From: Flavobacterium plurextorum
Lineage (GTDB): Bacteria; Bacteroidota; Bacteroidia; Flavobacteriales; Flavobacteriaceae
Reading direction: 5' to 3'
DNA: 64,000 nt
Assembly: GCF_002217395.1 (NCBI RefSeq)
Contig: NZ_MUHD01000011.1
Location: 96,063-160,062 of the forward strand
The notes below the pieces were generated by a model. That model saw only the letters and a list, made by a program, of their open reading frames with translations, searched no databases and was not told where the DNA came from. Shown piece by piece: positions 34,414-41,974 of this stretch. Both the position numbers and the translations under genes were made by a program. Each line of letters begins with the position of its first letter. Position 1 is the stretch's first letter.

Positions 34414-34673
34414 TTTCGATTTTTTCGAAATATTTTATGTTATAAATAATATAATATGTAATTTTGATCAATAAAAATTACGACATTTGTTATAATGAAA
34501 ACTAAATGGACAGGTTTATTAGAGTATCTTCAATTCCTTATCAAGAGAAATCCTGAATGAAGCTATCGAATTGAGATAATTAGTCAAAACTAAAGTTGAC
34601 TTGATTATCTGTTCACACAATTCAAAATTTTCGAATTATCTAATTAATTTTAAAATTATCTAATTGAAAAGCC
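34414..34673 (+). other. Leader region of hmgA with hairpin and AT word repeats
   Basis: It holds a TAATTTTG box (34459-34466), a 21-codon ORF starting at 34495 (MKTKWTGLLEYLQ) of doubtful meaning, a hairpin at 34575-34609 (GATAATTAGTCAA against TTGACTTGATTATC) and two copies of AATTATCTAATT close to the hmgA start. The long structured leader may be regulatory. Confidence 0.4.
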
Positions 34674-35831
34674 ATGCCATTATATCATAAACTTGGAGAT
34701 TTTCCTCAAAAGAGACACACCCAATTCGAAAAACCAAACGGAGGTTTTTACTATGAACAATTATTTGGAACCGAAGGTTTTCACGGACATTCGTCACTAT
34801 CTTATCATGTTCACAGACCAACGCAGGTAAAAGAAATTTTAAATTCCTATTCGGTTGAACCAAAAATCGCAATCGGAAAAAACATAAAATCACTTCTTTT
34901 TAAAGGTTTTGAATTAAAACCTGAAAACGACTTTTTAGACAGCCGAAAAGCAATGTTGGTCAACAAAGACTGCATCATTGGTCTTGCTGCGCCAAAAGAA
35001 TCGCTTCGTAATTATTTCTATAAAAATGCCGATGCCGATGAAATGCTTTTCATCCATAAAGGAAAAGGAAAATTAAGAACCATGTTAGGAAATATTCCGT
35101 TTGAATATGGTGACTATTTAATTATTCCACGTGGTATCATTTATCAAATTGATTTTGAAACAGAAGACAACCGACTATTTTATGTAGAATCTTATTCTCC
35201 ATTTTATACTCCAAAACGATATAAAAACCAATCAGGTCAGCATTTAGAGCATTCTCCATTTTGTGAGCGTGATTTTATTTTGCCAAACGAATTGGAAACC
35301 TACGACGAAAAAGGAGATTTTTTAATTAAGATTAAAAAAGAAGGCATGATTCACGAAGTGGTTTATGCTACACATCCATTTGATGTTGTGGGCTGGGACG
35401 GATACAACTTCCCTTACGGATTTTCAATTCACAATTTCGAACCTATAACTGGGCGTGTTCACCAACCGCCGCCGGTACATCAAACTTTTGAAACAGCAAC
35501 TTTTGTTGTTTGTTCATTCTGCCCAAGACTTTACGATTATCACCCAAAAGCCATTCCAGCACCATATAATCACAGCAATATAGATTCAGACGAAGTACTC
35601 TATTATGTTGATGGTGACTTTATGAGCCGCAACAATATCGAACAAGGTCACATCACTTTACATCCAAAAGGAATTCCGCACGGCCCAGCACCAGGTGCTA
35701 TGGAACGCAGTATTGGTCATAAAGAAACTCAGGAATTAGCCGTTATGGTTGACACCTTCAGACCATTAATGGTAACTGAAGAAGCTATGGGTCTTGATGA
35801 TGGTCAATACTACAAATCCTGGACGGAGTAA
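34674..35831 (+). CDS. hmgA: Homogentisate 1,2-dioxygenase
   Basis: It opens the ring of homogentisate to maleylacetoacetate in tyrosine catabolism. The 385-residue protein is a cupin-fold iron enzyme; recognisable segments are GFHGHSSLSYHVHRPTQ (about 35-51), DEMLFIHKGKGKL (about 122-134), PFDVVGWDGYNFPYGFSIHNFEPI (about 236-259), the HQPPPVHQTFE stretch (about 263-273, likely iron histidines) and HPKGIPHGPAPGAMERS (about 325-341). It is somewhat shorter than the roughly 430 residues of many homologues, as is usual in Bacteroidota. The next pathway gene, hppD, lies just downstream across a broken gene. Confidence 0.93.
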   Translation: MPLYHKLGDFPQKRHTQFEKPNGGFYYEQLFGTEGFHGHSSLSYHVHRPTQVKEILNSYSVEPKIAIGKNIKSLLFKGFELKPENDFLDSRKAMLVNKDCIIGLAAPKESLRNYFYKNADADEMLFIHKGKGKLRTMLGNIPFEYGDYLIIPRGIIYQIDFETEDNRLFYVESYSPFYTPKRYKNQSGQHLEHSPFCERDFILPNELETYDEKGDFLIKIKKEGMIHEVVYATHPFDVVGWDGYNFPYGFSIHNFEPITGRVHQPPPVHQTFETATFVVCSFCPRLYDYHPKAIPAPYNHSNIDSDEVLYYVDGDFMSRNNIEQGHITLHPKGIPHGPAPGAMERSIGHKETQELAVMVDTFRPLMVTEEAMGLDDGQYYKSWTE

Positions 35832-35843
35832 TTTTTTAATGTG

Positions 35844-35979
35844 ACAATATGTCAATTAGATAATTAGAAAATGGTTTTAAAACCGCACAAATGAGAAAAT
35901 TCAAATAATTATTTTGTAAATTTAAACTTACAATTAAAATTGTCTAATTATCACATTTTCTAATTAACTAATTCAAAAA
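35844..35979. repeat. AT-word inverted repeats flanking the broken four-helix-bundle gene (left side)
   Basis: TCAATTAGATAATTAGAAAATG near 35853 is answered by TCTAATTATCACATTTTCTAATT-like sequence near 35942. The same words recur at 34632-34668 and 36336-36418. Confidence 0.55.
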
Positions 35980-36339
35980 ATGACTTTTAACGAAAAATAT
36001 AAAGACAACACTCTTTTAATAAAAACCTTCAATTTTGCATAAAACATTATTGACTATACAACCGAACTTCAAGATCAAAAGAAATTCGTAATTGCAAATC
36101 AGTTATTAAAAAGTGGAACATCAATTGGAGCAAACTCAAAAGAATCACAAAACGCAGAAAGTAAAGCAGATTTTATTCATAAATTAAAAATTGCGATTAA
36201 AGAAGCTGATGAAACAGAATATTGGTTGTTTTTATGCGATGCTCATAGAGAATATCCAAATTGCAAACGTCTATTAAATGATCTTTCAGAAATTTTAAAA
36301 ATTTTAAACAAAATAATATCAACATCGAAGAGGAATTAG
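35980..36339 (+). pseudogene. Four-helix-bundle (23S rRNA intervening-sequence type) protein, interrupted by a stop
   Basis: Read from the ATG at 35980, the frame gives MTFNEKYKDNTLLIKTFNFA, then TAA at 36040-36042, then continues open for 98 codons to TAG at 36337-36339. The continuation contains the family signature LLKSGTSIGANSKESQNA and later helices (DFIHKLKIAIKEADETEYWL). In the family the position of the stop is usually a Lys, Arg or Gln codon, so a single base change explains it. Proteins of this family occur singly in many bacterial genomes and their role is poorly known. It sits between hmgA and hppD, flanked by AT-word repeats. Confidence 0.85.
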
Positions 36340-36418
36340 AAAATTAGGAAATGTGTCAATTAGAAAATTAAAGCATTTCAAAAATTATCTCATTTTCTCA
36401 TTATCAAATTATCTAATT
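36336..36418. repeat. AT-word repeats between the pseudogene and hppD
   Basis: ATTAGAAAATTAGGAAATG, TCAATTAGAAAATTA and TCTCATTTTCTCATTATC followed by AAATTATCTAATT repeat and invert the words seen left of the pseudogene. Confidence 0.55.
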
Positions 36419-37579
36419 ATGAGCAAAGAAGTAAAATCAGTAGAATACGGATTAGAGAAAATATTTGAAGGAGCACAAGATTTCCTTCCATTATTAGGAA
36501 CAGATTACGTAGAGTTTTATGTAGGGAATGCAAAACAATCTGCACATTATTATAAAACTGCCTTCGGATATCAGTCATTGGCTTATGCCGGATTAGAAAC
36601 TGGAGTAAAAGACAAAGCATCTTACGTTTTAAAACAAGATAAAATCAGAATCGTTTTAACTACGCCATTAACGGCAGATTCTCCAATAAACGAACATCTT
36701 AAAAAACATGGTGACGGTGTAAAAGTTGCGGCACTTTGGGTTGAAGATGCTACAAAATCTTACGAAGAAACGATGAAACGCGGTGCACGTTCTTTTATGG
36801 AACCAACTGTCGAAGAAGATGAATTTGGTCAAGTGGTTCGTTCTGGAATTTATACGTACGGAGAAACTGTTCACATTTTTGTAGAAAGAAAAAACTACAA
36901 CGGTGTTTTCTTGCCAGGTTATAAAGAATGGAAATCAGATTACAACCCAGAACCAACGGGATTAAAATATATTGATCACATGGTTGGAAATGTGGGATGG
37001 AATGAAATGAATACTTGGGTAAAATTCTACGAAGATGTTATGGGATTCGTAAACTTCTTATCTTTTGACGACAAACAAATTACTACAGAATATTCTGCAT
37101 TGATGAGTAAGGTAATGTCAAACGGAAACGGAAGAATCAAATTTCCAATAAACGAACCTGCTGAAGGAAAGAAAAAATCTCAAATTGAAGAATATTTAGA
37201 TTTTTATGGCGGACCTGGAATTCAGCATATCGCTATTGCTACAGATGACATTATCAAAACGGTATCACAATTAAGAGCACGCGGTGTTGAATTTTTATCA
37301 GCTCCTCCGCATACTTATTACCAAGCAATTCCTGAAAGATTAGGTGTTCATATGGATATGATGAAAGAGGATATTAACGAAATTGAAAAGTTAGCGATCA
37401 TGGTCGATGCCGATGAAGATGGTTACCTTTTACAAATATTTACGAAGCCTGTTCAAGACAGACCGACACTTTTCTTCGAAATTATTCAAAGAATGGGTGC
37501 AAAAGGGTTTGGCGCAGGTAACTTTAAGGCTCTTTTTGAGTCAATTGAGAGAGAGCAGGAATTGAGAGGAACTTTGTAA
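36419..37579 (+). CDS. hppD: 4-hydroxyphenylpyruvate dioxygenase
   Basis: It converts 4-hydroxyphenylpyruvate to homogentisate, the step before HmgA. From the ATG at 36419 the protein has 386 residues; an upstream in-frame GTG at 36353 is inside repeat sequence and rejected. Two vicinal-oxygen-chelate modules are visible: the first begins at FLPLLGTDYVEFYVGNAKQSA, the second holds iron ligands in LKYIDHMVGNV (about H161), GIQHIAIATDD (about H242) and the glutamate in TLFFEIIQR (about 353). The order hmgA then hppD suggests co-expression despite the intervening pseudogene. Confidence 0.95.
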   Translation: MSKEVKSVEYGLEKIFEGAQDFLPLLGTDYVEFYVGNAKQSAHYYKTAFGYQSLAYAGLETGVKDKASYVLKQDKIRIVLTTPLTADSPINEHLKKHGDGVKVAALWVEDATKSYEETMKRGARSFMEPTVEEDEFGQVVRSGIYTYGETVHIFVERKNYNGVFLPGYKEWKSDYNPEPTGLKYIDHMVGNVGWNEMNTWVKFYEDVMGFVNFLSFDDKQITTEYSALMSKVMSNGNGRIKFPINEPAEGKKKSQIEEYLDFYGGPGIQHIAIATDDIIKTVSQLRARGVEFLSAPPHTYYQAIPERLGVHMDMMKEDINEIEKLAIMVDADEDGYLLQIFTKPVQDRPTLFFEIIQRMGAKGFGAGNFKALFESIEREQELRGTL

Positions 37580-37688
37580 AATTGCATTATTTTTACATTA
37601 TGCAAAAAAATTCTCTGTAAAATGATGATTTTTATGCAAATGTTATGTTAAACTTACTATTTGCTATTTTTTTTATGCACTTTGTATC

Positions 37689-37812
37689 TATCTTTGCACT
37701 CGCAAATCAAGAAGGGGTGGTTTCCTTCTAATTTGATATAAATTTCATAATTTATAGTTTTTTGGTTAGTTAATAGCATAAAAACTCAGTCATTCCTTGA
37801 CTGAGTTTTTTT
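37689..37812 (+). ncRNA. Candidate small RNA with its own promoter and terminator
   Basis: A TATCTTTG -7 box at 37689-37696 is followed by about 110 bases without a credible ORF. The 5' part can fold (CAAATCAAGAAGG against CCTTCTAATTTG, loop GGTGGTT), and the 3' end is a textbook terminator (37781-37812). It stands alone between hppD and the next gene. No known RNA family is recognised; a leader of a lost gene is the alternative. Confidence 0.5.
37781..37812 (+). terminator. Strong rho-independent terminator
   Basis: A perfect 12-bp stem, AAAACTCAGTCA with TGACTGAGTTTT, and a loop of TTCCT are followed by further T. It ends the candidate small RNA. Confidence 0.9.
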
Positions 37813-37878
37813 GTTTTGGTACATTTGGAATAGAATTTGCATTTATTTACCTTTATTATGAAATGTAAAAATTGTACT

Positions 37879-38652
37879 ATGAAAAAATTCGTCCTCATTA
37901 TATTGATTCTAACGACATTTAGTTTTGACACTCAAAAAGAAGACGCTTTTGATACTGGAGAATACTTCAAATTCAGAATTCATTACGGAATTGTAAATGC
38001 TGGATACGCGACTCTTGAGATTAAAGATGCTACAATAAATAATAAAAAAGTTCATCACGCAATAGGAAAAGGCTACACAACTGGAATGTCGAAATTCTTT
38101 TTTAAAGTCGAAGATTTGTACGAAAGCTATTTTGACAAAGAAACCGGGAGCCCATATCGTTATGTTCGCAAAATTGACGAAGGCGGTTATACTAAAAACC
38201 AAGAAGGTTTTTTTAATCAGTCTGAGAACAAAGTTTTAGTGAAAGATTACAAACGAAAAACCGAAAAAACGATTGTAATCACTGACAATGTGCAAGATAT
38301 TGTTTCGTCTTTTTATTATTTAAGAAACCATCCAAATATTGACAAGCTAAAATCAGGCGAAGCCATTACAATTGATATGTTTTTTGACGATGAAATCACA
38401 AAATTTAAGTTAAAATATGTAGGCCGTCAAGATATTACGACTAAATTTGGAACCGTTTCAACAATGGTCTTCAAACCTCTTGTACAAACCGGAAGAGTCT
38501 TTAAAGAAAAAGAAAGCTTAACACTCTGGATAACAGACGACGACAACAAAGTACCTATCAGAATCAAAGCAGATCTTGCCGTTGGATCTCTAAAAGCAGA
38601 TCTTGATGAATATAAAGGATTGAAAAATCCGCTTAAAGTTAAAAAGAAATGA
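37879..38652 (+). CDS. DUF3108 family exported protein
   Basis: The 257-residue protein starting at 37879 has a short signal peptide (MKKFVLIILILTTFSFDTQ). The body shows the DUF3108 pattern: GEYFKFRIHYGIVNAGYATLEI (about 26-47), YESYFDKETGSPYRYVRKIDEG, IVSSFYYLRN (about 150-159), FGTVSTMVFKPLVQTGRVFKE and LTLWITDDDNKVPIRIKADLAVGSLKADL. Earlier in-frame ATGs (37837, 37858) exist, but the signal peptide fits best from 37879. Its stop overlaps the tryptophan dioxygenase start (ATGA), so they are coupled. Biochemical role unknown; these proteins are thought to be periplasmic. Confidence 0.85.
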   Translation: MKKFVLIILILTTFSFDTQKEDAFDTGEYFKFRIHYGIVNAGYATLEIKDATINNKKVHHAIGKGYTTGMSKFFFKVEDLYESYFDKETGSPYRYVRKIDEGGYTKNQEGFFNQSENKVLVKDYKRKTEKTIVITDNVQDIVSSFYYLRNHPNIDKLKSGEAITIDMFFDDEITKFKLKYVGRQDITTKFGTVSTMVFKPLVQTGRVFKEKESLTLWITDDDNKVPIRIKADLAVGSLKADLDEYKGLKNPLKVKKK

Positions 38653-39581
38653 ACCTAACTGATCATTCAGAATCAATTTTAAAAGAAATTGACCTTAAAT
38701 TTCAAGCAATAAATCAAAAAACTGATGTTCAGTTAGAAGGTTTGCTTTGGTCAAAACCAATAACATATTGGGACTATATACAAACTGACGCTCTTTTAAA
38801 TTTACAAATACAACGCACCACACTTCCTGATGAAATGGTTTTTATTATGTACCATCAGGTAAACGAATTAATCTTTAAAATGATTTTGTGGGAAATCGAT
38901 CAAATTGCCGAAACACAAAACATTCAGGCTGATTTTTTCAACGAAAGACTTTCAAGAATCACACGTTATTTTGACATGCTTACAAATTCGTTCAGTATTA
39001 TGGAGAACGGCATGGAAGTAGATCAATACATGAAATTTAGAAATACACTTACTCCTGCAAGCGGTTTTCAAAGTGCACAATATAGAATGATCGAATTTGC
39101 ATCTACAGATGTTATTAATTTAACTGACCGCAGATACAAAGCAAACTTTGATGAAAACACAGATCTTGAAACAAGTTTTGAGCATTTGTATTGGCAAGCC
39201 GCAGGAAAAGATTACCAAACTGGCGAAAAATCTTATTTGCTAAACGAGTTTGAAAAAAAATATAAAGATCAGTTTTTAAGACAAATGACTTCGTTTAAAA
39301 CGAAAAACATTTGGCAGAAATTCTCTCAACTGCCTGTTGAAGATCAGCAAAATAGTGATTTAATCGCAGCAATGCGTCACTACGATAAAACGGTAAATAT
39401 TACTTGGGTAATGCAGCATTTAAATACTGCAAGAAAATACATCTTAGAGAGTGGAAAAGGAACGGGAGAAGCAACAGGCGGAAGCGACTGGCAAAAATAT
39501 ATGCACCCAAAATACCAACGACGCATCTTTTTTCCTAAATTGTGGACCGAAGATGAATTGTCTAACTGGGGGAACGAATAA
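38649..39581 (+). CDS. kynA: Tryptophan 2,3-dioxygenase
   Basis: This heme enzyme opens the indole ring of tryptophan to N-formylkynurenine. The 310-residue protein has TYWDYIQTDALLNLQ (about 39-53), the distal histidine region MYHQVNELIFKMILWEI (about 67-83), SGFQSAQYRMIE (about 138-149), the proximal heme histidine probably in WVMQHLNTARKYIL (about 256-269), and the signature GTGEATGGSDWQKYMHP (about 274-290). No other kynurenine-pathway gene is in the window. It overlaps the DUF3108 gene by 4 bases and is followed 31 bases later by a LytM-type gene. Confidence 0.93.
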   Translation: MNLTDHSESILKEIDLKFQAINQKTDVQLEGLLWSKPITYWDYIQTDALLNLQIQRTTLPDEMVFIMYHQVNELIFKMILWEIDQIAETQNIQADFFNERLSRITRYFDMLTNSFSIMENGMEVDQYMKFRNTLTPASGFQSAQYRMIEFASTDVINLTDRRYKANFDENTDLETSFEHLYWQAAGKDYQTGEKSYLLNEFEKKYKDQFLRQMTSFKTKNIWQKFSQLPVEDQQNSDLIAAMRHYDKTVNITWVMQHLNTARKYILESGKGTGEATGGSDWQKYMHPKYQRRIFFPKLWTEDELSNWGNE

Positions 39582-39612
39582 ACTACTTTAGTTTCCCAAA
39601 AAATTTAAAAGT

Positions 39613-40833
39613 TTGAAAAAAGCATTCGTAATTATAATAGTATTATTTTCAATATTTTCATGCAATAAAACCGCCGAAAAGGTTGAAACAAAAACTATTA
39701 AACCAAAAACCAAAAAAGTAGAATTTGGTTTTAATTATGCTGACTTCAATGTAGTTAACGATACTATCGAAAAAGGAGATTCTTTTGGCTCAATAATTCA
39801 AGGCCAAAATATTGGCGACAAACAAGTTCATAATATTGTAGAACAAGTAAAAGATTCTTTTAACGTAAGATCGATTCGCTACAATAAACCGTTTACTTTA
39901 CTTAGAGCTAAAAATAAAACTAACAAATTACAAGTATTTATCTATCAGCCAGACGCATTGTCTTATTATGTAGTTGACTTAAGAGACAGCATCGCAAAAG
40001 CATATAAAAAAGTAAAACCTGTTACTTTAAAACGTAAAATTATTGGAGGCGTTTTAAAAAGCTCTTTATCTGAAACTCTTGGAAATGAGAGTGTCGAAAC
40101 AGCACTTGCCAGCAGAATTACAAAAGTATTCTCTTGGTCTATTGACTTCTTTAAACTAAAAAAAGGAGATCGCTATGGATTAATTTTTACAGAACGATTT
40201 ATCAATGGTAAAACTTATGATGGTGTTGAAGAACTAGAAGCTGCTTTTTTTGAATATAAAGGTAAAATCATTTATGCATTTCCATTTGAAAGAGATACGA
40301 CATCAGGAAAAGTTGAATATTATGATGACGAAGGAAAAACGTTAAAAAACTTTTTCTTAAAAACACCAATCAAATTCAGCCGAATCACTTCTCGCTTTAC
40401 TGCGAATAGATTCCATCCTGTACAACATACTTGGAAAGCACACAAAGGAACAGATTATGCCGCGCCAACAGGAACTCCAATTTCAACAACTGCATCTGGA
40501 GTTGTAGAAGCAACAGGATATACAGCAGGAAACGGAAATTTTGTAAAAGTAAAACACAACGGAACTTATTCTACTCAATACTTACACATGTCGCGAATTT
40601 TAGTTCGACGCGGACAGCGTGTTACACAAGGACAAACTATTGGATTAGTAGGAAGTACAGGACTTGCGACTGGACCTCACGTTTGTTACCGATTCTGGAA
40701 AAATGGCGTTCAGGTAGATGCACTTCGACTTAATTTACCAACTGGAGAATCTTTGACCGGAAGTGACAGAACTCGTTTCATGAAACAAATCGAACCTTTG
40801 AAAAGAGAATTGGACAGTATTGGTAATTTGTAA
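39613..40833 (+). CDS. M23 (LytM-like) lipoprotein with a Cys in the HxH motif
   Basis: The 406-residue protein starts with TTG at 39613; this gives an ideal lipoprotein signal (MKKAFVIIIVLFSIFSC, lipidated C17), and no ATG in frame lies near. The N-terminal half (about 45-250) contains a LysM/OapA-like region, followed by the peptidase M23 domain (about 255-400): HKGTD (H277, D281), YLHMS (H325) and GPHVCYRF (H356, C358). In the family the last motif is HxH and its second histidine binds zinc, so Cys358 replaces a ligand. Cell-wall hydrolysis or regulation of another hydrolase are both possible. Confidence 0.88.
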   Translation: MKKAFVIIIVLFSIFSCNKTAEKVETKTIKPKTKKVEFGFNYADFNVVNDTIEKGDSFGSIIQGQNIGDKQVHNIVEQVKDSFNVRSIRYNKPFTLLRAKNKTNKLQVFIYQPDALSYYVVDLRDSIAKAYKKVKPVTLKRKIIGGVLKSSLSETLGNESVETALASRITKVFSWSIDFFKLKKGDRYGLIFTERFINGKTYDGVEELEAAFFEYKGKIIYAFPFERDTTSGKVEYYDDEGKTLKNFFLKTPIKFSRITSRFTANRFHPVQHTWKAHKGTDYAAPTGTPISTTASGVVEATGYTAGNGNFVKVKHNGTYSTQYLHMSRILVRRGQRVTQGQTIGLVGSTGLATGPHVCYRFWKNGVQVDALRLNLPTGESLTGSDRTRFMKQIEPLKRELDSIGNL

Positions 40834-40850
40834 ATTTATCAAATAGAAAC

Positions 40851-41471
40851 ATGAAAAACGCTCGGATTAAAGCAATTTACAATGAAACTTTTTCAGGTTT
40901 AAAACTATTTTACAGAGATACTAATCTATCCGAAAACTTAATTTCGAATTACAAAATCGGACAGATTATTCAAGAAAAAGGTTTTACAGATATGACTTCA
41001 ATTGGCGGTGGTCTTTCAGGAAATTTTAGATATTTAATTGCCAGCGCTGATCCTAAAGATTTATCAAAATTCAATCCTGATTCAGCAAAAATTGGACATT
41101 TTCTATTAGATTCGATTGCTTATTTTAAAGTTTTGGACATTCAGAAAATCGGCGATAAAACACAGGTTTTTCTTTTAAACATTCCTGATACTTCGATCTC
41201 ACTTTTTAAAAACTCTTCATCAAATCTTGAAGAAGAAATTATCGAAAAGGCAAGAAAAAAATTCAGCACCAAAATTAATTCACCTTTAATCCCAGAGTTA
41301 CAAGCCGAAAACTGGAAAGAAAGAACAAAATCTCCAATTGGAATGAGTGATAATGGCGAACTATTTTTTGATGATTCTAAGATTAAAATAGAACCTATAA
41401 AAAGAATAGAAATTAATACAGTCGAAAAAACGATAACGGTTAACAAAAAACCATGGTGGAAGATTTGGTAA
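40851..41471 (+). CDS. Uncharacterised protein, 206 residues
   Basis: I do not recognise this cytoplasmic protein, which has no signal peptide or membrane helix. It has ISNYKIGQIIQEKGFTDMTSIGGGLSGNFRYLIASADPKDLSKF near the N-terminus, a central SIAYFKVLDIQKIGDKTQVFLLNIPD segment, a proline-rich stretch and a C-terminus IEINTVEKTITVNKKPWWKIW. The glycine-rich SIGGGLSGNFRYL motif stands out. It follows the LytM gene by 17 bases, so it is likely in the same operon. Confidence 0.65.
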   Translation: MKNARIKAIYNETFSGLKLFYRDTNLSENLISNYKIGQIIQEKGFTDMTSIGGGLSGNFRYLIASADPKDLSKFNPDSAKIGHFLLDSIAYFKVLDIQKIGDKTQVFLLNIPDTSISLFKNSSSNLEEEIIEKARKKFSTKINSPLIPELQAENWKERTKSPIGMSDNGELFFDDSKIKIEPIKRIEINTVEKTITVNKKPWWKIW

Positions 41472-41517
41472 AACTTTAATTTAAAAACATCATTTTATCC
41501 AATCACAAAATCAATTA

Positions 41518-41850
41518 ATGAAAAGAATCCTATTTGCATTCTCATCGACAATAATACTCGGATGTTCTAATCCAAAGATTTTCATTTTAAAGAATACAAA
41601 TGAAAACAAATATTACGCATCAGAATTAATCGTTAATGCTTTTGAAAAAGATCAAATTGATGAATCTCCTTTAATCGTAATAAACGGAATTCCATTTAAA
41701 TACGACAAACAGCAAGACACAATTTTATTACCCTTGAAAAAATCGGAGATCATAAATCTGGATTTTTTAAACAAGAACAGCAGTCGTATAATGTATAACG
41801 AAAAAGAAAATGATGGCGCTGTCATAATAACAGCAAAAATTAGAAATTGA
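41518..41850 (+). CDS. Small lipoprotein resembling a TonB-receptor plug fragment
   Basis: The 110-residue protein has a lipoprotein signal (MKRILFAFSSTIILGC, C16). The mature part reads ESPLIVINGIPFKYDK (49-64), IINLDFLNKNSSRIMYNEKENDGAVIITAK (78-107). This follows the plug-domain pattern of TonB receptors (PLxVIDGVP, then xIxVLKxAsAxxxYGxxGxNGVVxITTK) in order and spacing, but no barrel follows. Such plug-like lipoproteins occur in Bacteroidota. The function is unknown; a plug mimic or inhibitor is a speculation. Confidence 0.65.
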   Translation: MKRILFAFSSTIILGCSNPKIFILKNTNENKYYASELIVNAFEKDQIDESPLIVINGIPFKYDKQQDTILLPLKKSEIINLDFLNKNSSRIMYNEKENDGAVIITAKIRN

Positions 41851-41865
41851 AAGCAATAATCTCAT

Positions 41866-41875
41866 AAAACGTTTT
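41866..41875. promoter_or_regulatory. AAAACGTTTT palindrome upstream of pgi, possible regulator site
   Basis: The palindrome sits in a 16-base window (41866-41881) that matches the gdhA leader at 15 positions. It lies about 60 bases upstream of the pgi -7 box, a place typical for an activator. Confidence 0.35.
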
Positions 41876-41929
41876 CGTAACTAATTGTTATATAATCCCG
41901 AACCACTGCCCTTTTAAAAGTTATTTCAG

Positions 41930-41937
41930 TATTTTTG
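41930..41937 (+). promoter_or_regulatory. -7 box of pgi
   Basis: TATTTTTG, 37 bases before the ATG at 41975. Confidence 0.55.
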
Positions 41938-41974
41938 TGTTTCTAAAAAAAACTAAACTTCAATAAAAATACAA

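Noticed and set aside
34495..34560. 21-codon ORF in the hmgA leader (MKTKWTGLLEYLQ)
   Set aside because: It is too short to judge, with no recognisable family; noted only as part of the leader region.
36353..36418. Longer HppD from a GTG at 36353
   Set aside because: The added residues are encoded by AT-word repeats; family proteins begin near the ATG at 36419.
40431..40733. Plus-strand ORF of 100 codons inside the LytM gene
   Set aside because: It overlaps the conserved M23 domain in another frame and has Asn/Arg-rich composition unlike real proteins.
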